Below, in pieces: positions 9,780 to 18,331 of a stretch of 64,000 nucleotides of DNA (its first letter is position 1; every line of letters starts with the position of its first letter). The stretch is from JAUVRX01 sp049664225 (GTDB taxonomy: Bacteria > Acidobacteriota > Thermoanaerobaculia > Multivoradales > JAHEKO01). The DNA is taken from the NCBI GenBank assembly GCA_049664225.1, contig JBATEX010000190.1:230209-294208 (forward strand). The letters are read 5' to 3'. The notes beneath the pieces are model-generated. The model saw nothing but the letters and a program-made list of their open reading frames with translations. It was not told the origin of the DNA and searched no databases. The translations under genes were made by a program, and so were the position numbers.

Positions 9780-9855
9780 GCCGACGTAGCTCAGCTGGTA
9801 GAGCAGCTCACTCGTAATGAGCAGGTCAGCGGTTCGAGTCCGCTCGTCGGCTCCA
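9780..9855 (+). tRNA. tRNA-Thr (anticodon CGT)
   Basis: The 76 bases fold as a standard cloverleaf: acceptor GCCGACG/CGTCGGC, D arm GCTC-AGCTGGTA-GAGC, anticodon arm GCTCA-CTCGTAA-TGAGC with anticodon CGT, variable loop AGGTC, and T arm AGCGG-TTCGAGT-CCGCT. The terminal CCA is encoded after discriminator T. Confidence 0.97.
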
Positions 9856-10135
9856 TAAGAATCAATAACTTAGCGGGATCAGCCTCGCCCTTTCGGGCCA
9901 CTTCTCCGGGTCAGCAATAGGTTAGCAACGGAGGCCGTTTCTCAGGGTCTCGGCCAACTGCTAGGGCACGCCTGCCGATTGGCCACTAGTGCGCCACCGC
10001 CGAGAAGTCTGCGGCCCCCTTACCTTCCTTTGTTTCTTTCTTTTGATGCCTCTCCCTGTATACGGAAGAAACGAATAGAGAGGTCCCGTGCTGTGCATGG
10101 GTGCTTGCAACGCACTTGCAACGGTGCAATGCATG
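9856..10135. other. Gene-free stretch after tRNA-Thr
   Basis: No supported gene. The sequence directly after the tRNA (AATCAATAACTTAGCGG, then GTTAGCAACGGAGGCC) resembles the scar-like sequence often seen downstream of tRNA genes used as integration sites, but no integrase gene or duplicated tRNA 3' end is present in the window. Confidence 0.3.
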
Positions 10136-10160
10136 AAAAGGCCGGGCCGCGAGGCCCGGC
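10136..10160 (-). terminator. Rho-independent terminator of the repeat-protein gene
   Basis: On the minus strand an 8-bp perfect stem, GCCGGGCC-TCGC-GGCCCGGC, is followed by CTTTTC. It stands 27 bases after the stop of the gene at 10188-11009. Confidence 0.8.
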
Positions 10161-10187
10161 TAGAAGGAGCAAAAGACAGGGCGCTAG

Positions 10188-11009
10188 CTACGGTACGGTG
10201 TTGGACCACACCGAGGTGTCGCCCGACTCGAAGCCGTCGGAGAAGATTGACACCGAGAACCGCTGACCTTGAATGCTCCTTGACGAGTTGTCCGTCCCGA
10301 AGGAGCCACCGCTGTCCCACACTACGACAAAGTCACCGTCGGCGCCGACCGCCACCGAGGGATTCAATTGGGAGCTTGTCGTGTAGGCGTTGACCTGGAA
10401 CTCGCCCCCCACGGGTGCGCCGCCCGAGTCATAGCGCTGGCCCTGGATGCTCCAGTCGCTCGTATCCGTGCCGTGCGAGCCGTTGCTTCGCCAGACCACC
10501 ACGAAGCCGCCTTGGGCGTCCGCCGCCACCGCGGGTCTCCTTTGGGAGCTCGTCGTGTAGGTGTTGACCTGGAACTGGTCCCCCACGGGTGCGCCGCCCG
10601 AGTCGTAGCGCTGGCCCTGGATGCTCCAGTCGCTCGTGTCCGTGCCGTACGAGCCGTCGCTCGTCCAGACCACCACGAAATTGCCTTGGGGATCGACAGC
10701 CACTGCAGGTCCCACTTGGCCACCCGTCGTGTAGGCGTTGACCTGGAACTCGCCCCCCACGGGTGCGCCGTTGGCGCCGTAGCGCTGCGCCTGGATGCTG
10801 TAGCCGCTCGTGTCCGTGCCGTACGAGCCGTCGCTCATCCAGACCACCACGAAATCGCCTTGGGGCTCGACAGCCACCGCGGGATACACCTGCCAGCTCG
10901 TCGTGTAGGAGTTGACCTGGAACTCCTCACCGATCGGATCAGGGGCTTGCGCCTGCGTCGACCCGGCCAGGCCCAAGCTCATGACCAGGACGATCACTGT
11001 CCACTTCAT
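10188..11009 (-). CDS. Exported repeat protein with C-terminal GFESGD tail
   Basis: 273 residues. Signal peptide at 1-20 (MKWTVIVLVMSLGLAGSTQA), then four tandem repeats of about 56 residues. Each contains FQVNxYTT, xPAVAV or xPAVAA, FVVVWxSxGSxGTD, SIQxQRY and G-PVG. The period and WxS spacing suggest beta-propeller blades or a beta-solenoid. The last about 20 residues, IFSDGFESGDTSVWSNTVP, match the ends of two unrelated exported proteins in this window (ending at 21261 and starting at 31059), which suggests a sorting or surface-attachment tail. The repeats are also strongly conserved in DNA, so copy number may vary. Function is unknown. Confidence 0.82.
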   Translation of the reverse strand: MKWTVIVLVMSLGLAGSTQAQAPDPIGEEFQVNSYTTSWQVYPAVAVEPQGDFVVVWMSDGSYGTDTSGYSIQAQRYGANGAPVGGEFQVNAYTTGGQVGPAVAVDPQGNFVVVWTSDGSYGTDTSDWSIQGQRYDSGGAPVGDQFQVNTYTTSSQRRPAVAADAQGGFVVVWRSNGSHGTDTSDWSIQGQRYDSGGAPVGGEFQVNAYTTSSQLNPSVAVGADGDFVVVWDSGGSFGTDNSSRSIQGQRFSVSIFSDGFESGDTSVWSNTVP

Positions 11010-11339
11010 GCCAACCTCCTTCCTCCGCCTGGAGGTCCTTCCTAGCCCTTCGGCAGCCCGGCGGTCCTTGGGTCCTGGTCAGAGATGAGGACCCGTGGCT
11101 TTGTGTCCCTGGCTTTGGCCAGGTCTACCTTTGTCGAGGTAGCTAAGACGCTACTCCTCTGCGGAGCAGATGTCCAGAAACCGAGTTTAGGAAGTGAGGT
11201 AGGGGGGAGGGCCCCAACGCAAAGCATCCGGCCTGCCTCCGGCAGTCCCGACGCCGAGTCTCCTTTCCGGCTGTAACGCTCTCCATCTCTCACCAGACCA
11301 ACAGGTGATGCCCATCACCGACCCTGCGGCTGACCTGAC

Positions 11340-11429
11340 CTAGAAGAGAAGCCAGAGAATCAGACCGAGCACCGTTAGCCCGGCCATGACTAGCTCGAAG
11401 AGATCGAACTCATCAGGTTCTCTGGCCAC
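11340..11429 (-). CDS. Possible 29-residue membrane microprotein
   Basis: A GTG-started frame encodes an acidic N-terminus (REPDEFDLFE) followed by a hydrophobic helix (MAGLTVLGLILWLLF) that reaches the stop. GGGG sits 2 bases upstream, too close for a good ribosome site. It is the only coding candidate in the 546-base gap 11010-11555; I see nothing else supportable there. Confidence 0.3.
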   Translation of the reverse strand: MAREPDEFDLFELVMAGLTVLGLILWLLF

Positions 11430-11555
11430 GACCCCATCTTAGCGAAGTCATCTCCTGAGCGCCCCTCTGCGGGCCTCCTTTCGCCGATCCCTAGGAGCCG
11501 AAAACCAACACTCCAAGTGGATCAGTTCTTGGAGGCTCGACCACTGCGACTCTCG

Positions 11556-14111
11556 CTATGGCTCGTAGACCGCCAACGAGTGCAACTGATACTCACCCGG
11601 CGCAGAGCCCGGGTCGAATCGCAGGCGGCCGGTCAGGTTCTCGACTGATACCTCGAGAAAAACCTGGTTTCGCCCAGCACGAAGGAGGTGCCCGAGGCTC
11701 CGCTTATTGTGATGGACTACCGGGAAGTCGTCGGTGTTGTAGAAGAACCTCAGCTTCGTCTCACTGGGTGCGGTGATATCGACCGTGAGAACTAGCCGGC
11801 GGAGACCGGGTAGACGCAGGGGCGGCAGCAACAGCGCCGGATCCGCACCGTGGGCATCGATCTGCAAGGTATCATCGCGAACCTCGATATCAGCCTGCTG
11901 CAGCACGTCGATGCCGTCGAGCCACCGGTCGCCTCCCTTTGGCAGGTGGACTATCGCGTTCCCTAGCTGGTCTTGGTACACCGCCGCCGAGTTGGTGGTG
12001 CGGACGGATGTCAGCTCGTATCCACCCCCCTCTTTCAGCCGCACTCTCAACGCTTCGATCCGATTGAAGCCGGCGCGGAACCCAGGTTCCGGCGCCACAA
12101 TACTGAACCGGGACCGTCCCTCCTCTGGCGGCTCACCCCAGGTCATCGCTCGGATGACTCCCTCGACAGCGATCGCTAGCAATGGCCGCTCAGACGATGT
12201 TGCGGTAGACCCACCTGCCTCTAGTGGCAGAATCAGCTCACCCACGATGTGCGCTGGCACAAAGGGGCCTTCGGGATCGACCTCCTCGAAGAGCGTCGGT
12301 GATTCGAGTAGCAGCAAGGGTTGGCTCCCGGCTTCGGACTCACGGACTTCCAATGAGTCGATGCGCTGGCCGATCAGCCGACCCGTCGGATCCAGGGCAC
12401 TGCGCAAGCCATCGAGGCCGCTACCAAAGTGACGAGTCCGCCAGCTCAGCAGCTCGTCCTCGAGCTGTTGAGGACTTTGCCCGAGATCCGACTCCTGGAT
12501 GCCAAAGACTCGAGTCAGGGCGGTGTCCCGGGGAGCGTGCTCTTGGCTTCCGAAGAGCGAGAGCCCCTCATGTTGCCACGGCACCTTCAAGCCGAGATGG
12601 TCGGCAAGCGTGGGCACCAGATCGATCGCCTGAGCGCGACGATCGTCGATCACCCCTTCTTTCTGGCCTGGGCGCTTGACCAACATCGGCACGGGTAGCA
12701 CGTCCCGCGCCAGTAAGTCCGGATCTGTCGGGCGTCGAATCGAATCAGGTTGGAATGACACACCATGGTCGGCGACAACGACCAGGAAAGACTGATCGTA
12801 GATGCCAAGTTGAACCAAGCGGTCGACGAGCTCTCCGAGGAGGCGGTCGCAGGCCTGGGTCTGCATTAGTTGGCGCTGATACGCAGTCACACTATCCAGC
12901 GGGTCATTGCCCCAGCGAGACTGTCCGATCACCCATCCGCTGATCAAGCGGGGATCGTTGTAGCGCTGGGTCGTGGACAGGAGCTCCCAGGGCTGGTGGG
13001 GCAAGAGGGTATGGTAGAAGATCAGCTGCGGACCCTCGCGGGCATCGATGGCGGCGACGAATGACCGAAAATCGCGGACCCGCTGCGAACCCTGGCGACC
13101 CTGTGCACGACTCCGCTTCGGCTGGACAAATCCTCGCCAGTTGGTATCGATCGGTGGCAGATGGCGACGCCAGGGAGCCGGCGCGAGCACATGCAGATAC
13201 ACCACGCCTAGATCCTGGACCAATGTAGGCCAATGAGCCCCGGCCGCCGGATGATCCTGCCCTGGAGGGCTCGGCGGCGCCAGGCGGGTGATCTCCTCAT
13301 GAACCTGCAAGTGGGCTCCTCCAGCCAACCAGGCGAAGAGGTTGTCGACAAGCGCGGAATCGGGATGCTGACCAGAGGGCTTCGGATAGAGGCCAGTGAC
13401 CATGGCTAAGACAGCCCCTGTGGTCGTTCTGTAGGCTGCCGAGGCGCGGCGAAACCAGGTTGCATGCCCGGCCAGGGCAGCGAAGTTCGGAAACAGCTCG
13501 GCGTCGATTATTCGCTCGGGGGTCATGAGCGAAGTGACTGGAAGCTCATCGAAAACAAGGATGACGATCTTCGTCTCAGGGGGCAGCGCAACCTGCTCGG
13601 TCGGAGCCGCCAGCGGCCGTATCAAGTGACGCACAGTCGGATGCCATAGGAATGCCAGAGGGAAGACGAGCAGCGCGGGCGTCAGCAGGCCGAGAAACAG
13701 ACGCACTGGAGCCCATCGGTGCCATGCGAGGGTCAGAGCCCCAGACAGCAGGAACGCCATTGTCACCGACAGAGTGCCGGAACCGGGCAGAATAGCGGTC
13801 ACGGCCGGCAGGAGGATGCAAGCGGTCAGCAGGGTGAGACCGGCAGCAAAGAGGCCTCGCGCCCACGGAGATTCAGAGCAGGCGGGCGCCAGGAACACCA
13901 GGCCCACCATCAGAGGCAGGCCAACAGCCAGAATCAGGACCAAGCCCAAGGTGTCGTCGCCTGTAACACCGTGAGCGACCAGGAAGGGCGGATGTCGGGC
14001 TAGCAGGTCGAAGATCGGCTGGCTGATGGCGAATGCCGTCAGCACCGCCATGAGCAGCGCACCCCTCCATCCGGGTGGCTGCTGGATCGGCTCTCTCTCT
14101 CGCTCCTTCAC
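11556..14111 (-). CDS. Membrane-anchored sulfatase-superfamily protein
   Basis: 851 residues. Four hydrophobic segments occupy about residues 15-170. An alkaline-phosphatase/sulfatase fold follows: VILVFDELPVTSLM (metal-binding Asp), AYRTTTGAVLAMVTGLYPK (Thr nucleophile region), YHTLLPHQPW and VVADHGVSF. C-terminal beta-rich domains fill the last about 300 residues. The order of membrane helices then phosphatase domain resembles phosphoglycerol-transferase-type enzymes that modify envelope polymers, but the substrate is unknown. It lies downstream of a methyltransferase and a small membrane protein on the same strand, pointing to cell-envelope polysaccharide or lipid modification. Confidence 0.82.
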   Translation of the reverse strand: MKEREREPIQQPPGWRGALLMAVLTAFAISQPIFDLLARHPPFLVAHGVTGDDTLGLVLILAVGLPLMVGLVFLAPACSESPWARGLFAAGLTLLTACILLPAVTAILPGSGTLSVTMAFLLSGALTLAWHRWAPVRLFLGLLTPALLVFPLAFLWHPTVRHLIRPLAAPTEQVALPPETKIVILVFDELPVTSLMTPERIIDAELFPNFAALAGHATWFRRASAAYRTTTGAVLAMVTGLYPKPSGQHPDSALVDNLFAWLAGGAHLQVHEEITRLAPPSPPGQDHPAAGAHWPTLVQDLGVVYLHVLAPAPWRRHLPPIDTNWRGFVQPKRSRAQGRQGSQRVRDFRSFVAAIDAREGPQLIFYHTLLPHQPWELLSTTQRYNDPRLISGWVIGQSRWGNDPLDSVTAYQRQLMQTQACDRLLGELVDRLVQLGIYDQSFLVVVADHGVSFQPDSIRRPTDPDLLARDVLPVPMLVKRPGQKEGVIDDRRAQAIDLVPTLADHLGLKVPWQHEGLSLFGSQEHAPRDTALTRVFGIQESDLGQSPQQLEDELLSWRTRHFGSGLDGLRSALDPTGRLIGQRIDSLEVRESEAGSQPLLLLESPTLFEEVDPEGPFVPAHIVGELILPLEAGGSTATSSERPLLAIAVEGVIRAMTWGEPPEEGRSRFSIVAPEPGFRAGFNRIEALRVRLKEGGGYELTSVRTTNSAAVYQDQLGNAIVHLPKGGDRWLDGIDVLQQADIEVRDDTLQIDAHGADPALLLPPLRLPGLRRLVLTVDITAPSETKLRFFYNTDDFPVVHHNKRSLGHLLRAGRNQVFLEVSVENLTGRLRFDPGSAPGEYQLHSLAVYEP

Positions 14112-14228
14112 TGGCGATCAAGATCCCACATCATGGTCTGAGTGACAATGTAACCTGTCAAGGCAGCGAAACTGCTTCAGACCCGACGAGAACTCTCGAT
14201 CCGCAGGAGAAAGCCGTCGATGGATAGG

Positions 14229-14412
14229 CCTAGCCCGCATTATTCATGAGCCCCACGGCATCTAGCGGAGATCGCCCGCCATCTCAGGCCGTCCTCACTC
14301 GTCGCTCCTCAACAACCTGCAAGGTTGCCTCCGGTACTCCTCTTTGCGGTTGGCCAGATCTGACGGACGCTTTCCACAACCTGCTCGCGCTGCCATGAAT
14401 AATGCGGGCTAG
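14229..14412. mobile_element. Small inverted-repeat element (MITE-like or IS remnant)
   Basis: Perfect 19-bp inverted repeats bound about 183 bases: CTAGCCCGCATTATTCATG at 14230-14248 and its complement at 14394-14412. The left 39 bases (14229-14267) recur exactly at 23102-23140. No transposase frame is intact inside. The right repeat supplies the stop codon of the methyltransferase gene. No clear target-site duplication was seen. Confidence 0.65.
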
Positions 14413-15812
14413 CTGTCTGCGGTTGCGTGGTACAGGTAGCGGGTTCCGGAGCCGATCTTTATGGACTTGTTGACAGAGAAGACTGTGGAGAGATGTCGCT
14501 CGAACTCCTGCCGGTTGTAGTCCTCGTGTTTTTGGCTCTTGTGCAGCAGGAGTTTCTCGACCATCGGGTCGTCGCGAGTCGGGAATTCGATAACGAAGTC
14601 TCCACCGAGAGAAGCCAGGAACCGGAGGACCTCCGGGATAGGGATCGTGGCCGTGAGAACGAGATGGTGGATGAGCGCAAGGCAGAGCGTCAGATCGGGT
14701 TTGCCACGGGTCAGCAGGCTGCGACGCTCCTCTCCCCGCCAGCCGAGACCCGGCGAAGGCTGAGCCAGGTTCATGACAAGGGGCAGGATCTTCTCCTCGT
14801 TCTCGGCGCGTAGCTGCCGGTAGAGCCTGTCGACAGCGAGGTGATCGATGTCCATCGCAATCACACAGTCGGAGTGCCGCGCGGCGAGTCTTGAAAAGTG
14901 CCCGGTATTGCACCCGAGGTCCCAGACCTGCCTCCAACGCTGTTGGCTGGCCACTTTCGCGACGAAGTCCTCTTTTAGCGAAAAGTCCTCGTTGTCGTAG
15001 CTGTGCTCCTCGCTGTACTCAGACCACTCCGATCTCCCGACCTTCCAGTCGAGGCCGGCCACCAGCTTTCGCATCCGGACGACCGTGGCGCGGACCATCT
15101 CCGTATTGAACCCACCCTTGCGAAGGTCGTCTCGAATGCTCCGGTCTGTGCCGCCATAGCGTTTCTGCAGACGGGCCTGCATCACGACGTGCAGCAAGAC
15201 GCCAGCACGAAGGAGGTCTCTTTTTGACAGTAGCCGACTCATCTCCTCTGGGCTGATCCCGTCGATGCTGCCTCGCAACCATGGCTGAAAGGCCACGCCT
15301 TTGTAGGCTTGGAGCTGGAGGGGAAACAAAAACATCTGGCAGAACTGACGGTACCCCTCCCACGGCTCGCCAGGTCCGAATCTCGTGAACGACCCTACAT
15401 CGATGAAGACCGGGCGAGAACCGATCCACTGGGTGTTGAAGGCAGAGGCATCCTTGAGTATCAAATTCTCCCCGAGGGCATCCAGAAGGAGGTCTAGCTG
15501 TAAGAGTGCAGCGTCCTTCAGCATTCCAAAGCTCCACTCATACGGATACGAGAGGAATGGAACCCTTCGATGTTCGAGAATCGCCGCCCAGTCCTGGGCA
15601 GGCGCATGGATGAGGTCTTGGATCTCTGCAGGGGGCGTGCGGGTGGTCTCTACGATTCGTCCTTCTGCCATCGCCTTTGGGAAGAACCGAGTCGCTTCGA
15701 GAGCTTCCCAGTCGAGCAATGCTGCCTCACTCAGTCCGCGACAGACTCTGCCTTCGCCCACGAGCACCCGGCTTTCCGGATCTCGAAAGGAACCAGGATC
15801 GTACTCTGCCAT
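14409..15812 (-). CDS. Class I SAM-dependent methyltransferase, large two-domain
   Basis: 467 residues. The N-terminal about 270 residues carry a region (SYPYEWSFGMLKDAALLQLDLL, then SRPVFIDVGSF) typical of methyltransferases encoded in polysaccharide and nodulation-type loci. The C-terminal half is a Rossmann methyltransferase with motif I WDLGCNTGHFSRLAA near 291-305 and acidic motif AMDIDHLAVDRL near 315-326. The stop codon lies within the right inverted repeat of a small element, so the end of the protein may have been reshaped by that insertion. Upstream is a small YLDP membrane protein; downstream, beyond the element, is a membrane sulfatase-like enzyme. A role in envelope glycan decoration is inferred. 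Confidence 0.82.
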   Translation of the reverse strand: MAEYDPGSFRDPESRVLVGEGRVCRGLSEAALLDWEALEATRFFPKAMAEGRIVETTRTPPAEIQDLIHAPAQDWAAILEHRRVPFLSYPYEWSFGMLKDAALLQLDLLLDALGENLILKDASAFNTQWIGSRPVFIDVGSFTRFGPGEPWEGYRQFCQMFLFPLQLQAYKGVAFQPWLRGSIDGISPEEMSRLLSKRDLLRAGVLLHVVMQARLQKRYGGTDRSIRDDLRKGGFNTEMVRATVVRMRKLVAGLDWKVGRSEWSEYSEEHSYDNEDFSLKEDFVAKVASQQRWRQVWDLGCNTGHFSRLAARHSDCVIAMDIDHLAVDRLYRQLRAENEEKILPLVMNLAQPSPGLGWRGEERRSLLTRGKPDLTLCLALIHHLVLTATIPIPEVLRFLASLGGDFVIEFPTRDDPMVEKLLLHKSQKHEDYNRQEFERHLSTVFSVNKSIKIGSGTRYLYHATADS

Positions 15813-15852
15813 CGGAGCTTTCAGGTGCGCGGGCGTTGGAAACGGCTGGCCC

Positions 15853-16071
15853 TCAGGCCGGATCGTTCTGATCGTCGCCGTCCTCGGCGAGCCCGAAGAA
15901 TCCGCGTAGCCGTCGCCAGTAGAGTTTTAGAAGCACGATGAGGCCCGCGACTCCGCCCAGGATGACCTGCAGGATCAGGCTACCCGCAGCAGGGTCGAGG
16001 TAGGCAAGTGCGGGCGCCGGCCGGCACAAGAACGCCAAGAGAAGAAGCAGAATGACACTTGAATTCCTCAT
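15853..16071 (-). CDS. Small YLDP-motif membrane protein
   Basis: 72 residues from the ATG at 16071 (an ATG at 16089 adds six residues). A signal-like first segment (SSVILLLLLAFLCRPAPALA) is followed at once by AYLDPAAGSLILQVILGG, a second hydrophobic segment and a basic tail KLYWRRLRGFFGLAED. This is the pattern of a widespread small membrane family found beside methyltransferase and sulfatase-like genes of envelope loci. It stops 40 bases before the methyltransferase start, consistent with one transcript. Function unknown. Confidence 0.7.
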   Translation of the reverse strand: MRNSSVILLLLLAFLCRPAPALAYLDPAAGSLILQVILGGVAGLIVLLKLYWRRLRGFFGLAEDGDDQNDPA

Positions 16072-16253
16072 GGAAACCGACCATAGCATGGGCCAATCCA
16101 GGGGGTCTGTGAAGAATTTGGAACTCCGTGGCAGAAAACAGCGGGCCGTAGATCGGTTAGGCCTGGGGAACTGGAGACCTGTTCAACTCCCCCATGCATC
16201 GCTAGACTTCTCCTTGGAGTGATCTCTGATCGCTCCGCGCCAGGGAAACTGAC

Positions 16254-18272
16254 ATGACCGACCACAACCGCATCCTCTCGCCCATGGATCGCAGGCGCTT
16301 CGTGCAGCTCCTGGCCGGCAGTGCAGCCGCCGCGAGCTTTCCTTTCGCGAGCTCCTGCAGTCGAAGCACCGCCGATGGCCGAAAGGTGATCGTTCTCGGC
16401 TTCGACGGCCTGGACCCGACGATCGTCAAGGGTCTGATGGACACTGGCCGGGCGCCGAATTTCAGGAAGCTGGCCGAGATGGGCTCATTTCTGCCTTTGG
16501 CCACGACCATGCCGGCGTTGAGTCCGGTGGCCTGGTCGAGCTTCATCACGGGCATGACTCCGGGCGGCCACGGTATCGCCGATTTCATTGCCCGCGACCC
16601 AAAGACCTACATGCCGGTCTTCTCGATCTACGAGAACACGGCACCGGACCTAACCATCAGCTTCGGCGATGTGCACCTGCCGATCAAAGGGGGCGGCCCG
16701 GTCAATCTCCGACAGGGCAAGCCTTTTTGGGCCTATCTAACCGAGCAAGGCATCCCCGCCTGGATCTCGAAGATCCCGACCAACTTCCCGGTTGACGAGA
16801 CGGCCACCAAGGGAATCGCAGGAATGGGAACGCCGGATCTGATCGACTCCTACGGCTCCTTCAGCTACTGGACTTCGGATCCCTTCGAGCACTACCCGGA
16901 CATCTCCGGAGGCACCGTTCAGTACGTCGATGTCAACCAGAATGTCGTCCGAGCCCAGCTGCTGGGACCCGTCAACTCACTGGTGACACCTTCCGGCTCG
17001 CAGGACCCGTTCGCTGACAACGTCAAGATACCCTTCACCGTCTACCTGGACCCCAAGGAGGATGCCGTCCGCATCGAGATTCAGGGTGAGACCCTAGTTC
17101 TCAATCAGGGCGAGTACTCGCCCTGGGTTCCGGTGCAGTTCGATCTCCTGCCGGTTCTCGGGTCGGCGAGCGGGATCGTCCGTTTTCTCGTCAAACAGCT
17201 CCGACCCCATTTCCAGCTCTACGCCACGCCGATCAACATCGATCCAGCCAACCAGGCCGCACCAGTGACCTACCCACAAGAGTTCGGGGCGGAGATCGCG
17301 CGGGACATCGGCTCGTTCTGGACCAAGGGTCTGCCCTGCGACACCAAGGCCTTCGACTACCAGATCCTCAATGACGAGGAATACGTCAAGCAGGCCGAGT
17401 TGATTTTGGAAGAACGTCTGGCCCTGTTTGATCACCAGTGGTCGCGGTTCTCGGACGGTTTGTTCTACTTCTACGTTTCGTCCACCGACCAGGACGCCCA
17501 CATGCTCTGGCGCAACATGGACGTCTCCCATCCGAAGCACGGAGAGTCCGATGCGCGGTTCGGCTCCTGGATTCCCTATCTTTACGAGAGGATGGACGAG
17601 ATCGTGGGCGAGGTCCTGCCTGCCATCGACGACAAGACGCTGGTCCTGATCTGCTCGGATCACGGGTTCGCGCAGTTCGGACGCCAGTTCCACCTCAACA
17701 CCTGGCTGCGCGACAACGGCTATCTCACGCTCAAGTCGGACGCTGCCAAGAAGGACGAGACTGCCATCACGGACATCGACTGGAAGCAGACCGTGGCCTA
17801 CGGTGTCGGCTTCAACGGTCTCTACCTCAATCTGAAGAATCGCGAGGGCCAGGGTATCGTCGACACCGCGAAGGCGCCGGAGATCACCGCTCGAATCAGC
17901 CAAGAGCTGCAAGCCGTGGCCGATCCCGACACAGGAGAGCAGCCGGTTGCCAAGGTCTACAGGCGAGATGACATGTACGTCGGAGAGGCCACGCCAATGA
18001 TGCCCGAGCTACTCGTCGGGTACACCCCGGGCTACCGCAACTCCTCACCCTCGGTGCTCGGGGCGACAGGCAGAGCGACCATCGACCTGAACCCCTGGGC
18101 CTGGAGCGGCGATCACTCCATGGCCCGTGATCTGGTCCCAGGAAGCCTGTTTTCGAGTCACAAAGTCAGCAGAGCCAAGCCGTCGATCCTCGACCTGCCG
18201 GTCAGCATTCTGGAGTTCTTCGGCATCGAGAAGCCCGCACAGATGGTGGGCAGCTCCATCTTCCGGAGCTGA
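16254..18272 (+). CDS. Tat-exported alkaline phosphatase family protein (phosphodiesterase type)
   Basis: 672 residues. The N-terminus has a twin-arginine signal (DRRRFVQLLAGSAAAAS) running into a lipobox-like FASSCS, so it is probably an exported lipoprotein. The catalytic fold shows VIVLGFDGLDPTIV (metal Asp), a nucleophile region in SPVAWSSFITGMTPGGHGI, VSSTDQDAHMLW and LICSDHGFAQFG. This matches type I phosphodiesterase/nucleotide pyrophosphatase-like enzymes. The substrate is unknown. It is divergent from the small YLDP membrane gene and convergent with the sulfatase-like gene. Confidence 0.88.
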   Translation: MTDHNRILSPMDRRRFVQLLAGSAAAASFPFASSCSRSTADGRKVIVLGFDGLDPTIVKGLMDTGRAPNFRKLAEMGSFLPLATTMPALSPVAWSSFITGMTPGGHGIADFIARDPKTYMPVFSIYENTAPDLTISFGDVHLPIKGGGPVNLRQGKPFWAYLTEQGIPAWISKIPTNFPVDETATKGIAGMGTPDLIDSYGSFSYWTSDPFEHYPDISGGTVQYVDVNQNVVRAQLLGPVNSLVTPSGSQDPFADNVKIPFTVYLDPKEDAVRIEIQGETLVLNQGEYSPWVPVQFDLLPVLGSASGIVRFLVKQLRPHFQLYATPINIDPANQAAPVTYPQEFGAEIARDIGSFWTKGLPCDTKAFDYQILNDEEYVKQAELILEERLALFDHQWSRFSDGLFYFYVSSTDQDAHMLWRNMDVSHPKHGESDARFGSWIPYLYERMDEIVGEVLPAIDDKTLVLICSDHGFAQFGRQFHLNTWLRDNGYLTLKSDAAKKDETAITDIDWKQTVAYGVGFNGLYLNLKNREGQGIVDTAKAPEITARISQELQAVADPDTGEQPVAKVYRRDDMYVGEATPMMPELLVGYTPGYRNSSPSVLGATGRATIDLNPWAWSGDHSMARDLVPGSLFSSHKVSRAKPSILDLPVSILEFFGIEKPAQMVGSSIFRS

Positions 18273-18331
18273 GATTTCCAGCGCCTCACCACCAGGAACA
18301 GTACGGAAGAGCGCCAGCGTTCTCGAGCAGC

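Noticed and set aside
9856..10187. Integrated element next to tRNA-Thr.
   Set aside because: There is no integrase and no second copy of the tRNA 3' end inside the window.
11042..11293. 83-codon minus-strand frame in the 11-kb gap.
   Set aside because: Composition is non-protein-like and no start signal was seen.
14284..14937. 217-codon minus-strand frame as a transposase remnant of the inverted-repeat element.
   Set aside because: Most of it is a shadow of the methyltransferase; the part inside the element shows no transposase motif.
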